Shown here piece after piece: positions 8,253 through 15,222 of a DNA stretch of 64,000 nucleotides. The translations under genes were made by a program, and so were the position numbers. Location of the stretch: positions 601,145 through 665,144 of the forward strand of contig NZ_KB903814.1 in assembly GCF_000379825.1 (NCBI RefSeq), in the 5' to 3' direction. Under the pieces are notes generated by a model, which saw only the letters and a list, made by a program, of their open reading frames with translations, ran no database searches and had not been told where the DNA came from. Within the stretch, counting starts at the first letter, position 1. The number at the start of each line of letters is the position of its first letter. The stretch is from Longispora albida DSM 44784 (GTDB lineage: Bacteria; Actinomycetota; Actinomycetes; Mycobacteriales; Micromonosporaceae).

Positions 8253-9397
8253 CGACACAGAAACCCACTTATGTGTACGACCTGGCGGCGCTCGCCCGGC
8301 ACGCGGCCGCGATCCGCGCCGCCCTGCCCGAGCGGGCCGAGCTGCTGTACGCGATGAAGGCCAACCCGGAGCCCGACCTGCTGCGCACCCTGGAGCCGCA
8401 CGTCACCGGCTTCGAGGCGGCGAGTGGTGGCGAACTCCGGCACCTGGCTGCCGCCGGCCTCCCCGTGGCCGCGTTCGGCGGGCCGGGCAAGACCGACGCC
8501 GAGCTGACCGCCGGGCTGGACGCGGAGGTCGGCCGCTTCCACGTGGAGTCCCCGTACGAACTGCGCCGCCTGTCGGCGCTCGCGTCGGAACAGGGTAAGA
8601 CCGCCGACGTGCTGCTGCGGGTCAACCTGCCCGCCGAGGTGTCCGGCGCCGCGCTGGTGATGGGCGGCGCGCCGACCCCGTTCGGCATGGACCCGGCAGA
8701 GGCGGTCGCCTGCGCTCAGCTCGGCCTGCCCGGCATCCGGATCCGGGGCGTCCACGCGCACCTGGCCAGCGGGCTGCACGCCGACGCGGCAGCGGGCCTG
8801 GCGCGCCGGATCGCGGAATGGGCGGTGTCCACACTGGACGCGACTGAGGTCAACGTCGGCGGCGGCATGGCCGTGGACTACGCCAAGCCGGGCGAGCTGT
8901 TCGACTGGGCCGGGTACGGCGCGGCGCTCGGCGAGCTGCTGGACGAGCACCCGGGCCTGCGGCTGCGCATCGAACCGGGGCGGGCGGTGACGGCCTACTG
9001 CGGCTGGTACGTCACCCAGGTACTCGACGTGAAGCAGGCGGCGGGCGAATGGTTCGCCGTGCTGGCTGGCGGGACGCACCACCTGCGTACCCCGGCCGCC
9101 AAGTCCCATTCGCAGCCCTTCGCGGTCCTGCCGCGCGACACGTGGACGTGGCCCTTCGACCGGCCGGCCACCGAGTCCGGCCCGCTGACCCTGGTCGGCC
9201 AGCTGTGCACCCCGAAGGACGTCCTGGCCCGCGCCGAGACCGGCGGCCCGATCGCGGCCGGCGACCTGGTGGCCTTCGCGATGGCCGGCGCCTACGCCTG
9301 GAACATCAGCCACCGCGACTTCCTGATGCACGAGCCCCCGGCCGTCCTCACCGGATCGGTGACGGACCTGTACGGCGAGCCGGCCTGGGAGGCGTGA
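8249..9397 (+). CDS. pvsE: fold-type III PLP decarboxylase of siderophore operon, PvsE-like
   Basis: This 382-residue enzyme belongs to the diaminopimelate/ornithine decarboxylase group with an alanine-racemase-type barrel. Lys37 in YAMKAN is the PLP Schiff-base lysine. VNVGGGMAVDY and IEPGRAV bind the cofactor phosphate, and the active-site Cys is in GQLCTPKD near residue 317. Relatives in siderophore loci (PvsE, SbnH) decarboxylate a citryl-amino acid. PvsE acts on O-citryl-L-serine to give O-citryl-ethanolamine. The position as last gene of the operon, with a 4-bp GTGA overlap, matches pvsE. It is not expected to be a lysine biosynthesis LysA despite the shared fold. Confidence 0.85.
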   Translation: MTTQKPTYVYDLAALARHAAAIRAALPERAELLYAMKANPEPDLLRTLEPHVTGFEAASGGELRHLAAAGLPVAAFGGPGKTDAELTAGLDAEVGRFHVESPYELRRLSALASEQGKTADVLLRVNLPAEVSGAALVMGGAPTPFGMDPAEAVACAQLGLPGIRIRGVHAHLASGLHADAAAGLARRIAEWAVSTLDATEVNVGGGMAVDYAKPGELFDWAGYGAALGELLDEHPGLRLRIEPGRAVTAYCGWYVTQVLDVKQAAGEWFAVLAGGTHHLRTPAAKSHSQPFAVLPRDTWTWPFDRPATESGPLTLVGQLCTPKDVLARAETGGPIAAGDLVAFAMAGAYAWNISHRDFLMHEPPAVLTGSVTDLYGEPAWEA

Positions 9398-9459
9398 GCC
9401 TGTGACGGGATGTGCCCCCTCGGGTGCACACGTGTGATCATGGCAACTATCGTGTCGGC

Positions 9460-9858
9460 ATGCCGGTCGAGTTGATCTCTCGGTTCCCCGTCGCCGACCG
9501 GGAACTCAGTGCGCTGCACGCGCGGGCCTTCGGTGGCGCCATCCAGCTGGCCCCGTGGGCACAGCGCCTGGAGAAGCACGCTCTGACCTGGGTGGGAGCC
9601 TTCGACGACGGGCTCATCGTCGGCTTCGTCCAGGTGTGCTGGGACGGTGGCGCGCACGCCTTCCTGCTGGACACCGCCGTCGACCCCGCCTGGCAGCACC
9701 GCGGCCTTGGCCAGCAGCTCGTCGAGGCCGCGGCCGCCGACGCCCGGCAGGCCGGGTGCCAGTGGCTGCACGTCGACTTCGAACCGCACCTCGAAGAGTT
9801 CTATCTGGACAAGTGCGGGTTCCGGCCGACGCGGGCGGGGCTGCTGCCGCTCAGCTGA
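9460..9858 (+). CDS. GNAT family N-acetyltransferase
   Basis: This 132-residue protein is a GNAT acetyltransferase, which transfers an acetyl group from acetyl-CoA to an amine. The acetyl-CoA pyrophosphate loop is visible as QHRGLGQQLVEAAA near residue 85, preceded by the LDTAVDPAW strand and followed by EEFYLDKCGFRPT. ATG at 9460 is preferred: a -10-like TATCGT (9448-9453) ends six bases before it and no Shine-Dalgarno is visible, which suggests a leaderless transcript. The last 58 bp overlap the convergent TioE-type gene. The substrate is unknown. Confidence 0.8.
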   Translation: MPVELISRFPVADRELSALHARAFGGAIQLAPWAQRLEKHALTWVGAFDDGLIVGFVQVCWDGGAHAFLLDTAVDPAWQHRGLGQQLVEAAAADARQAGCQWLHVDFEPHLEEFYLDKCGFRPTRAGLLPLS

Positions 9859-10538
9859 CCGCGCCCGGCCAGGTACCGGCTGAGCTGGGACGCGGCGTCG
9901 AGCATGGCCACACCCCGCACGGTGAGCCGCTGCTGCCAGCCGTCGAGGGCGCGGGCGAGCGGCTCCGTGCCGCCCGCCGTCCGGACCTGCTGGACCACTT
10001 CCGCGATGTGGCCGAGCGGGTACCCGCCGCGCCGCAGCAGGTGCGACAGCTCGGCGTCGCGCGTGTCGCCCGCGCGGAACACCCGGTAGCCCGTGGCGGG
10101 ATCCCGGCCGGGGGCGAGGATTCCGGCGCTCTCCCACTTCCGCAGGGTGGCCGGGGTGACCCGGAGCCGCCGGGCCAGCTCACCGATCGTCAGCACACCG
10201 CTGTCCGGTACTGACTGCGCGGGCAGGTCCGCGATCGCGTCCCGTACGGCGCCCAGCGTGTCCCGGTCACGCGCCAGCTGCCCATGACTCCGGTCGATGG
10301 CGACCAGGGCGTCGTCCAGGGCACCTTCGTGCACCGCGATCATGATCTGGCCGGCTGCCGGATACCCGTGCGCGGCGACGAGGGCGAGGTAGGCGCGCAG
10401 CGCGGCAGCATGCACCTCCGTGTAGACCCGGTACCCGCTGGCCGTGCGCTCGGCGGGCGGGATGAACCCGTCATGCTCGTAGTTACGGACCGCCTGCGTC
10501 GACAGCCCGTGCTCGCGCGCAAGATCGGCTGGTCGCAT
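9801..10538 (-). CDS. TioE-type MerR regulator with two HTH domains
   Basis: This 245-residue regulator carries two MerR-type DNA-binding domains. The first is at the N terminus (LAREHGLSTQAVRNYEHDGFI, PPAERTASGYRVY) and the second starts near residue 120 (IGELARRLRVTPATLRKWESAGIL with GRDPATGYRVF). This tandem arrangement is typical of the TioE family. ATG at 10538 gives the canonical N terminus; an open extension to 10685 has no support. It is divergent from the erythromycin-esterase-like gene, and the 80-bp gap is rich in repeats. It probably controls both genes. Its 3' end overlaps the GNAT gene by 58 bp on the opposite strand. Confidence 0.88.
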   Translation of the reverse strand: MRPADLAREHGLSTQAVRNYEHDGFIPPAERTASGYRVYTEVHAAALRAYLALVAAHGYPAAGQIMIAVHEGALDDALVAIDRSHGQLARDRDTLGAVRDAIADLPAQSVPDSGVLTIGELARRLRVTPATLRKWESAGILAPGRDPATGYRVFRAGDTRDAELSHLLRRGGYPLGHIAEVVQQVRTAGGTEPLARALDGWQQRLTVRGVAMLDAASQLSRYLAGRGQLSGSSPARVGRNPHLSR

Positions 10539-10543
10539 GGTTG

Positions 10544-10616
10544 GAGACTTTACCTGGCTAGTCCAGGCAGGATGCGTCGAAAGTCTCAACCGAAGTTTCA
10601 ATGGTACGTTTGAGAC
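10544..10616. promoter_or_regulatory. divergent promoter with repeated GAGACTTT/GTCTCAA elements
   Basis: The gap between the TioE-type gene and the esterase gene holds GAGACTTT (10544-10551), its inverted copy AAAGTCTC (10580-10587), and a 7-bp inverted pair GTCTCAA (10583-10589) / TTGAGAC (10610-10616). A short CCTGG-ctagt-CCAGG dyad lies between. Such dyads are what MerR-family proteins bind, so these are likely operators for the two-headed regulator. Confidence 0.55.
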
Positions 10617-10618
10617 AC

Positions 10619-11752
10619 ATGAGCCAGGACATCCGGAATCTCGTACCCGATTCATGCACCCTTCTCGGCCTCGGTGAGCCGACACATCAGGAGCCGGCGT
10701 TCGGTGCGGTCCGCAACGAACTCTTCGCCCAGCTGGCCGACCTCGGCTTCCGGTCGATCGCGCTGGAGAGCGACCGCGTGGCCGCCTTCGCCGTCAACGA
10801 CTACGTACTCCACGGCGCCGGCACTCTCGACGCCGTGATGCGCGAGGGCTTCTCGCACGACTTCGGCGCGCTGGAGGCCAACCGGCGGCTGGTCGCGTGG
10901 ATGCGCGAGTACAACGAGGACCGGCCGGAGGCGGACCGCCTGACCTTTCACGGTTTCGACCTGCCGACCGAGAACACGATGGCACCGAGCCCGCGAAGCT
11001 ACCTCGAGTACGCCCGCGACTACCTCCGCCTCGACACCCTCGACATCGCCGGCGTCGCCGGAGACGACCATCGCTGGAGCCGGGACGAGGCGATCCTCGA
11101 CCACACCCGGTCCCCCGGTACCACCCCCGAGGCAGCGCGCCTCCACTCGATCGCCGAGGACCTGCTCACGAAGCTGCACGCCCGCGCACCAGAGCTGATC
11201 GCGCACACCTCGCTCGCCGCCTGGTCCCGCGCCAAGACTCACCTCGACACCGCCCTCGGGCTGCTCCACTACCACTGGCAGGCCGCGCAGCCCCTCGCGC
11301 AGAGTGACCGGATCGCGTTGCTGCTGACCACACGGGACACCTTGATGGCCCGCAACGTCCTCGACATCCGCACGGCCGAGGCCAGGCGCGGCCCGACCAT
11401 GCTCTTCGCCCACAACCTCCACCTGCAACGCGACGCGAGCGCCTGGGGCTCGGGCGACCTGAGCGCCCGGTGGTCCGGCGCCGGCGCCATCCTCGACGCT
11501 TTCCAGACCGAGAGCTACTTCTTCGTCGCGAGCAGCCTCGGCCGCAGCACGACACTCAATCTCGGCGAACCCGCCCCGGACACCTACGAGGCCCGCCTCC
11601 AGGCCCGCGTCACCGGCTGGGGCCTGATCCCGGCCACCGAACTCCGCCCGGCCCGCACCCGCACGGACACCATCCCGCAGCAGGGCTACTTCCCGCTGAA
11701 CGAGGCCACAGTGGACGGAGCAGACCTGATCCTGCACTGGACCGGAGCCTGA
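10619..11752 (+). CDS. erythromycin esterase family protein
   Basis: This 377-residue protein belongs to the erythromycin esterase superfamily (EreA/EreB and relatives), metal-free hydrolases that open macrolactone rings or act on other esters. Family landmarks are GLGEPTHQEPAFGAVRNE near residue 19, SIALESDRVAA near 45 (the glutamate and nearby His groups form the active site), HGFDLPTEN near 113 and LFAHNLHLQRDA near 260, which carries the conserved HN.H pattern. ATG at 10619 is used rather than an earlier GTG. Divergent control by a MerR-type regulator suggests induction by a small molecule. Whether macrolides are the real substrate cannot be told. Confidence 0.82.
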   Translation: MSQDIRNLVPDSCTLLGLGEPTHQEPAFGAVRNELFAQLADLGFRSIALESDRVAAFAVNDYVLHGAGTLDAVMREGFSHDFGALEANRRLVAWMREYNEDRPEADRLTFHGFDLPTENTMAPSPRSYLEYARDYLRLDTLDIAGVAGDDHRWSRDEAILDHTRSPGTTPEAARLHSIAEDLLTKLHARAPELIAHTSLAAWSRAKTHLDTALGLLHYHWQAAQPLAQSDRIALLLTTRDTLMARNVLDIRTAEARRGPTMLFAHNLHLQRDASAWGSGDLSARWSGAGAILDAFQTESYFFVASSLGRSTTLNLGEPAPDTYEARLQARVTGWGLIPATELRPARTRTDTIPQQGYFPLNEATVDGADLILHWTGA

Positions 11753-11787
11753 ACGGGTCGGCATGAACAGCGCTTGCCGCCTTGTCT

Positions 11788-11827
11788 TGTCAGGGCTACC
11801 CTGACAGATGTCAGGACAGCCCTGACA
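11788..11827. promoter_or_regulatory. two tandem 19-bp palindromic operators
   Basis: Two copies of the dyad TGTCAGG-N5-CCTGACA occupy 11788-11806 and 11809-11827. Their centres are 21 bp apart, two helical turns, so two dimers could bind on the same face. They end 23 bp before the start of the zinc-finger/HTH gene. Confidence 0.7.
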
Positions 11828-11850
11828 GATTCTGGGTCGAGGAGCCTCCG

Positions 11851-12204
11851 ATGCCCGCTGCCACTCCCTTGGACCTGCGCTGTTCGTTCTGCGGTAAGAC
11901 CGAGCCGGAAACCGCCAAGCTGATCGCCGGACCCGGCGTCTACATCTGCGACGAGTGCGTCGACCTGTGTGTCCGGATCATCAACGACCGGCCTCTCCCG
12001 GCCTTCCCCCCGCTCGACGGGAAGTCCGACGAGGAGCTGCTCGCCGACATGGTCCGGCTCGACGCCTCCCGGGGCCAGGTCGACGAGGCCGTCCACGACC
12101 GCGTCCAGCGGCTCAGGAAGCGTGGCGTGACGTGGGCGCGGATCGGGGAGGCCCTCGGAGTCAGCCGGCAATCAGCCTGGGGACGTTTCTCCGGCGAGGA
12201 GTAG
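11851..12204 (+). CDS. ClpX-type C4 zinc finger protein with C-terminal HTH
   Basis: This 117-residue protein begins with a ClpX-type C4 zinc finger ([10 protein letters not shown]...[10 protein letters not shown], residues 9-36), the module that in ClpX mediates dimerisation and adaptor binding. No AAA ATPase follows. Instead a linker leads to a helix-turn-helix at the C terminus ([20 protein letters not shown], residues about 94-113). ATG at 11851 has GGAG seven bases upstream. The two tandem palindromes just upstream make autoregulation likely, though another regulator could bind there. The composite is known from actinobacteria; its role is not established to my knowledge. Confidence 0.78.
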   Translation: MPAATPLDLRCSFCGKTEPETAKLIAGPGVYICDECVDLCVRIINDRPLPAFPPLDGKSDEELLADMVRLDASRGQVDEAVHDRVQRLRKRGVTWARIGEALGVSRQSAWGRFSGEE

Positions 12205-12240
12205 CCAGGCGGCCTGCGCCACCGGCCACGGCGGGAGCGC

Positions 12241-12804
12241 CTAGGCGCTCCCGCCGTCGTCATCAGTGGCTGCCCAGCGCCGCAGCGCGTCCCGGAGCCA
12301 GACCGGAGCTGCGTCCAGGGGCGGCTGGGGTACCGTGCGGGTCTGCTCCTCGGCCCGGTGCAGCTGATCTGCCAGCCGTGGCACATCCCAGGCCGCCCGG
12401 TCGGCATCGGTGGTGGCGGGCTCGACGTCCCACAGCCGCCAGCGGGTGCCGTCGGGCACGAACTGGGTGCCGAACCTCTGCGGCCTGCCCTGCATCATGA
12501 GCCACCGGTCCAGCGCTGCCGCCGCCAGCCATCTGGCCGGCCGGTGTCCCAGATTCACGGCCTGCTGTGCGAGCTGGTGGGCTTGGCCGATGTCGTCGAG
12601 GCCCTCGCCGTGCTGGAAGATCAGCGCCGCGTGGTAGTAGTCAGCTGGCGCGGACACCTCGCCTGCGGCGAGAAGTTCCGTCACCCGCAGCCGGCGCCCG
12701 GCATCCCTGGCACGGAGCGCCTCGTACTCCGGGCTGCCGGCCAGCGGATGGTTCTCCCGGTCGTCCTGATCCGCCCGGAACAGCCGCTCCAGTTCGCTGT
12801 TGAT
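12241..12804 (-). CDS. DUF6624-like protein with apparent ATC start codon
   Basis: The first ATG, GTG or TTG in this frame is GTG 12684. The frame however continues upstream with good protein sequence (NSELERLFRADQDDRENHP and AGSPEYEALRARDAGRRLR) that fits the family. The region GRPQRFGTQFV and the flanking ARWLAAAALDRWLMM helix match DUF6624-type proteins of unknown function. A GGAGG (minus strand of 12811-12815) sits six bases before an ATC codon at 12804, exactly where an ATG would be expected. The start is therefore either a rare ATC, an ATG mutated to ATC, or a sequencing error. As annotated the protein has 187 residues. It lies 38 bp downstream of the methyltransferase gene on the same strand. 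Confidence 0.62.
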   Translation of the reverse strand: MNSELERLFRADQDDRENHPLAGSPEYEALRARDAGRRLRVTELLAAGEVSAPADYYHAALIFQHGEGLDDIGQAHQLAQQAVNLGHRPARWLAAAALDRWLMMQGRPQRFGTQFVPDGTRWRLWDVEPATTDADRAAWDVPRLADQLHRAEEQTRTVPQPPLDAAPVWLRDALRRWAATDDDGGSA

Positions 12805-12842
12805 AAGCCACCTCCGCGCCGGTCCTGCCGTCAGCCCGCCTG

Positions 12843-13445
12843 TCAGGAAGCGATCGCCGCGATAGCGGCGTACGGCCGGTGCGTACCGTCGCTGGGCCGC
12901 AGCATGCGCTCGACTTCCGTGAACCCGGCCTGCGCCAGCCGCTCGGAGAACGCACCGACGGGCCAGCGATAGGCGGTCGTGACCTTGTGGTCGAAGGCCG
13001 CGACCTCTTCACCCTCGAAGAAGCCGAACACCAGCATGGCATCCGGGGCGGCTACGCGCCGGAACTCGGCGAGCACGCCGCCGAGTTCGCCCGGGGGGAG
13101 ATGGATCAGCGAGAACCAGGCCAGGATGCCGGCGATGGACTGGTCGGCGGCGGCGAGGCTGTCGATCGACCCCAGCTGGTACGTACCGTCCGGGTGGGCC
13201 GCCCGCGCATGGGCGATGAACTCTGGGACCATGTCGATTCCCGTTGCGTCCGCGCCCAGCGAGCGCAGGTAGCCGGTGATGTGACCAGGCCCGCAGCCCA
13301 GGTCGAGTACCGGGCCAGGCAGGCCAGACAGGTGCCGGCCGATGAAGGCCAGATCGTCGGCGTGTACCTGTTCTCTCGTACCGAACAGCCCGATGTAGAG
13401 CTCCGCTACGGACGCATATGCCTGCCGGACGTGCTCCGTGTTCAC
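12843..13445 (-). CDS. class I SAM-dependent methyltransferase
   Basis: This 200-residue enzyme has the class I methyltransferase fold. Motif I is DLGCGPGH at residues 48-55. An acidic residue follows in ATGIDMVPEF, and motif III-like LAWFSLIHLPPGEL lies near 110. The substrate cannot be deduced. The strongest hint of context is co-orientation with the DUF6624-like gene 38 bp downstream. Confidence 0.82.
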   Translation of the reverse strand: MNTEHVRQAYASVAELYIGLFGTREQVHADDLAFIGRHLSGLPGPVLDLGCGPGHITGYLRSLGADATGIDMVPEFIAHARAAHPDGTYQLGSIDSLAAADQSIAGILAWFSLIHLPPGELGGVLAEFRRVAAPDAMLVFGFFEGEEVAAFDHKVTTAYRWPVGAFSERLAQAGFTEVERMLRPSDGTHRPYAAIAAIAS

Positions 13446-13504
13446 CGCGCGACTATATGGGCCCCCGGAACGGGGCTGTTATGGGGACCACCGGTACACG
13501 ATGG

Positions 13505-14008
13505 TCAGAAGCCGCCCTTGACCTCTGCGGTCAGCAGGATCTTCTCGTCGGCGAGGCGGATGCCGATGCTGCCGATGATCCCGCCGGGAATGCCGAAGGC
13601 CGCGGTCATGAGGAGGGCGCGGATCACGATGGCTTCGGCGGCGCCGGTGCCCGAGGAGGTGTCGGTCATCAGCTCGTACATGCCCCGGGTGGCCGCCTGG
13701 ATGGCGAAGCCGGCGAGGACGTAGCCGACAACGATCAGCAGCCTGCCGAACCGGTCACGTGAGCCCCGCCTGCGAGCACCCCGCCACACGTACCTGCCGA
13801 GGGTGAAGACGATCGCGCCCCACGCGAACATCGCGAAGGAACCGGTGAAGAGAGCCGGGCCGTCGCCGTCGAGCGGCCCGCCCGGGTCGGTGAAGGCCCG
13901 GTAGAACCCGAGCCCCGCCAGAGCCATGACGGCGAGCCCGGCGAGGATGCCCAGGAGGCCGAGCAGCCAGAAGACCGGGTTCGGCTGGGGCCGGACCGGG
14001 TGGGTCAT
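13505..14008 (-). CDS. small integral membrane protein, unknown
   Basis: This 167-residue protein has about four hydrophobic segments: near residues 13-35, 53-70, 88-106 and 128-148. A basic loop (RGARRRGSRDRFGR) lies between the second and third, which places that loop in the cytoplasm. No enzymatic motif is visible. It is divergent from the TrmB/LuxR-type regulator gene. Confidence 0.65.
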   Translation of the reverse strand: MTHPVRPQPNPVFWLLGLLGILAGLAVMALAGLGFYRAFTDPGGPLDGDGPALFTGSFAMFAWGAIVFTLGRYVWRGARRRGSRDRFGRLLIVVGYVLAGFAIQAATRGMYELMTDTSSGTGAAEAIVIRALLMTAAFGIPGGIIGSIGIRLADEKILLTAEVKGGF

Positions 14009-14106
14009 GCCTTCAGTGTCCTCGGCGCTGTCCGCGCTGGCTGTCGGCCATTAGACTCACGGCTCTCTATCTCGACGCCGATGTCAGCCGCAGCCGGAGG
14101 TCTGGT

Positions 14107-15069
14107 ATGGATCCGCTCCTTGAACCGGTCGGGCTGGGCGAGGTGGAGAGCGCCGTCTATCTGCGGCTGATCGCGCATCCCCGGCAGACACAGGCCGAGC
14201 TGTCGTCGGCGCTGGGCAAGTCGCCGACCCGGGTCCGGGGCGCGCTGGTACTGCTGACCGAGGCCGGGCTGGTGAGCAAGCTGCCGACGAGCCCGGCGCG
14301 GTACGTGCCGGCCCCGCCGGAGATCGGCATCGACGCCCTCGTGCTCCGCCGCCAGGAACGGCTGGAGGGGCTGCGGGGCCAGGCCCGGGACCTGGCCCGG
14401 CAGATGGCCGACACGCCGCACGGCAGGCCCGGCGACCTGATCGAGGTCATCGAGGGCGACGCGCCGATCATGCACCACCTGGTGAGCATGCAGCTGGGCG
14501 CGCAGCGGGAGGTGGACATCGTGGACTGCCCGCCGTACCTGTTCGGCCAGTCCAGCGACAACGACGAGGAACGGCAGGCTCTGCGGCGCGGCGTCCGGTA
14601 CCGGGCGATCTACCACGCTCCCGTGCTGGACCAGCCCGGCAAGCTGGCCAACGTGCTCGACTTCATCGGGCTGGGCGAGCAGGCCAGGGTCCTGCCGGAC
14701 ATCCACCTCAAAATGATCATTGTGGACCGCCAGCTGGCCATGATCCCGCTCCGGCTGGCCGAGGCCGAGACGGGTGTACGGATCCTCGTCCGGCAGTCTC
14801 CGCTGCTCGACGCGCTGGTGACCTGCTTCGGCCTCCTGTGGGAGGAGGCCGTGCCGCTCGGCAGCCTGCCAGGGCCGGGCGGACCGGGCGACCGGGACCG
14901 CGAGCTGCTGGCGATGCTGGCGGCCGGGCTGAAGGACCGGGCGATCAGCCGGGCACTGGGCGTCACCGAACGGACTGTGACCCGCCGCGTGACACAGCTG
15001 ATGGCGCACCTCGGCGCCCGTACCCGCTTCCAGGCGGCACTCCAGGCCGCGCGGCGCGGCTGGCTCTGA
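14107..15069 (+). CDS. TrmB/LuxR-type transcriptional regulator
   Basis: This 320-residue regulator combines an N-terminal TrmB-like winged helix (residues about 10-75: GEVESAVYLRLIAHPRQTQAELSSALGKS) with a central phospholipase-D-like sensor segment and a C-terminal LuxR-type HTH (LKDRAISRALGVTERTVTRRV, residues about 278-298). Proteins with this layout are common in actinomycetes, often beside secreted-protein or secondary-metabolite genes. It lies immediately upstream of the giant YD-repeat gene in the same orientation, with about 150 bp between them, so it may control that gene. That link is inferred. Confidence 0.8.
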   Translation: MDPLLEPVGLGEVESAVYLRLIAHPRQTQAELSSALGKSPTRVRGALVLLTEAGLVSKLPTSPARYVPAPPEIGIDALVLRRQERLEGLRGQARDLARQMADTPHGRPGDLIEVIEGDAPIMHHLVSMQLGAQREVDIVDCPPYLFGQSSDNDEERQALRRGVRYRAIYHAPVLDQPGKLANVLDFIGLGEQARVLPDIHLKMIIVDRQLAMIPLRLAEAETGVRILVRQSPLLDALVTCFGLLWEEAVPLGSLPGPGGPGDRDRELLAMLAAGLKDRAISRALGVTERTVTRRVTQLMAHLGARTRFQAALQAARRGWL

Positions 15070-15222
15070 GCTGACTGACGTCCCCAATGGACATCACAGA
15101 AAGTGACTGATCACAGTGGCAGTGCGGAGAGATTGGTGACGGAAAGTTTTGATTGCGCCGGGCGCGGAGGTCTCCGTAGGGTCATCGACTGCTGAGTATG
15201 TCGAGATCTGGGGAGGGTCTTG

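Noticed and set aside
8249..9397. LysA, diaminopimelate decarboxylase for lysine synthesis
   Set aside because: The fold is shared, but the gene is embedded in a siderophore operon with pvs gene order, so a citryl-amino acid decarboxylase is more likely.
9801..9858. 58-bp overlap of the GNAT and TioE-type genes as a regulatory device
   Set aside because: Convergent 3' overlaps are common in compact actinobacterial genomes and nothing else marks this one.
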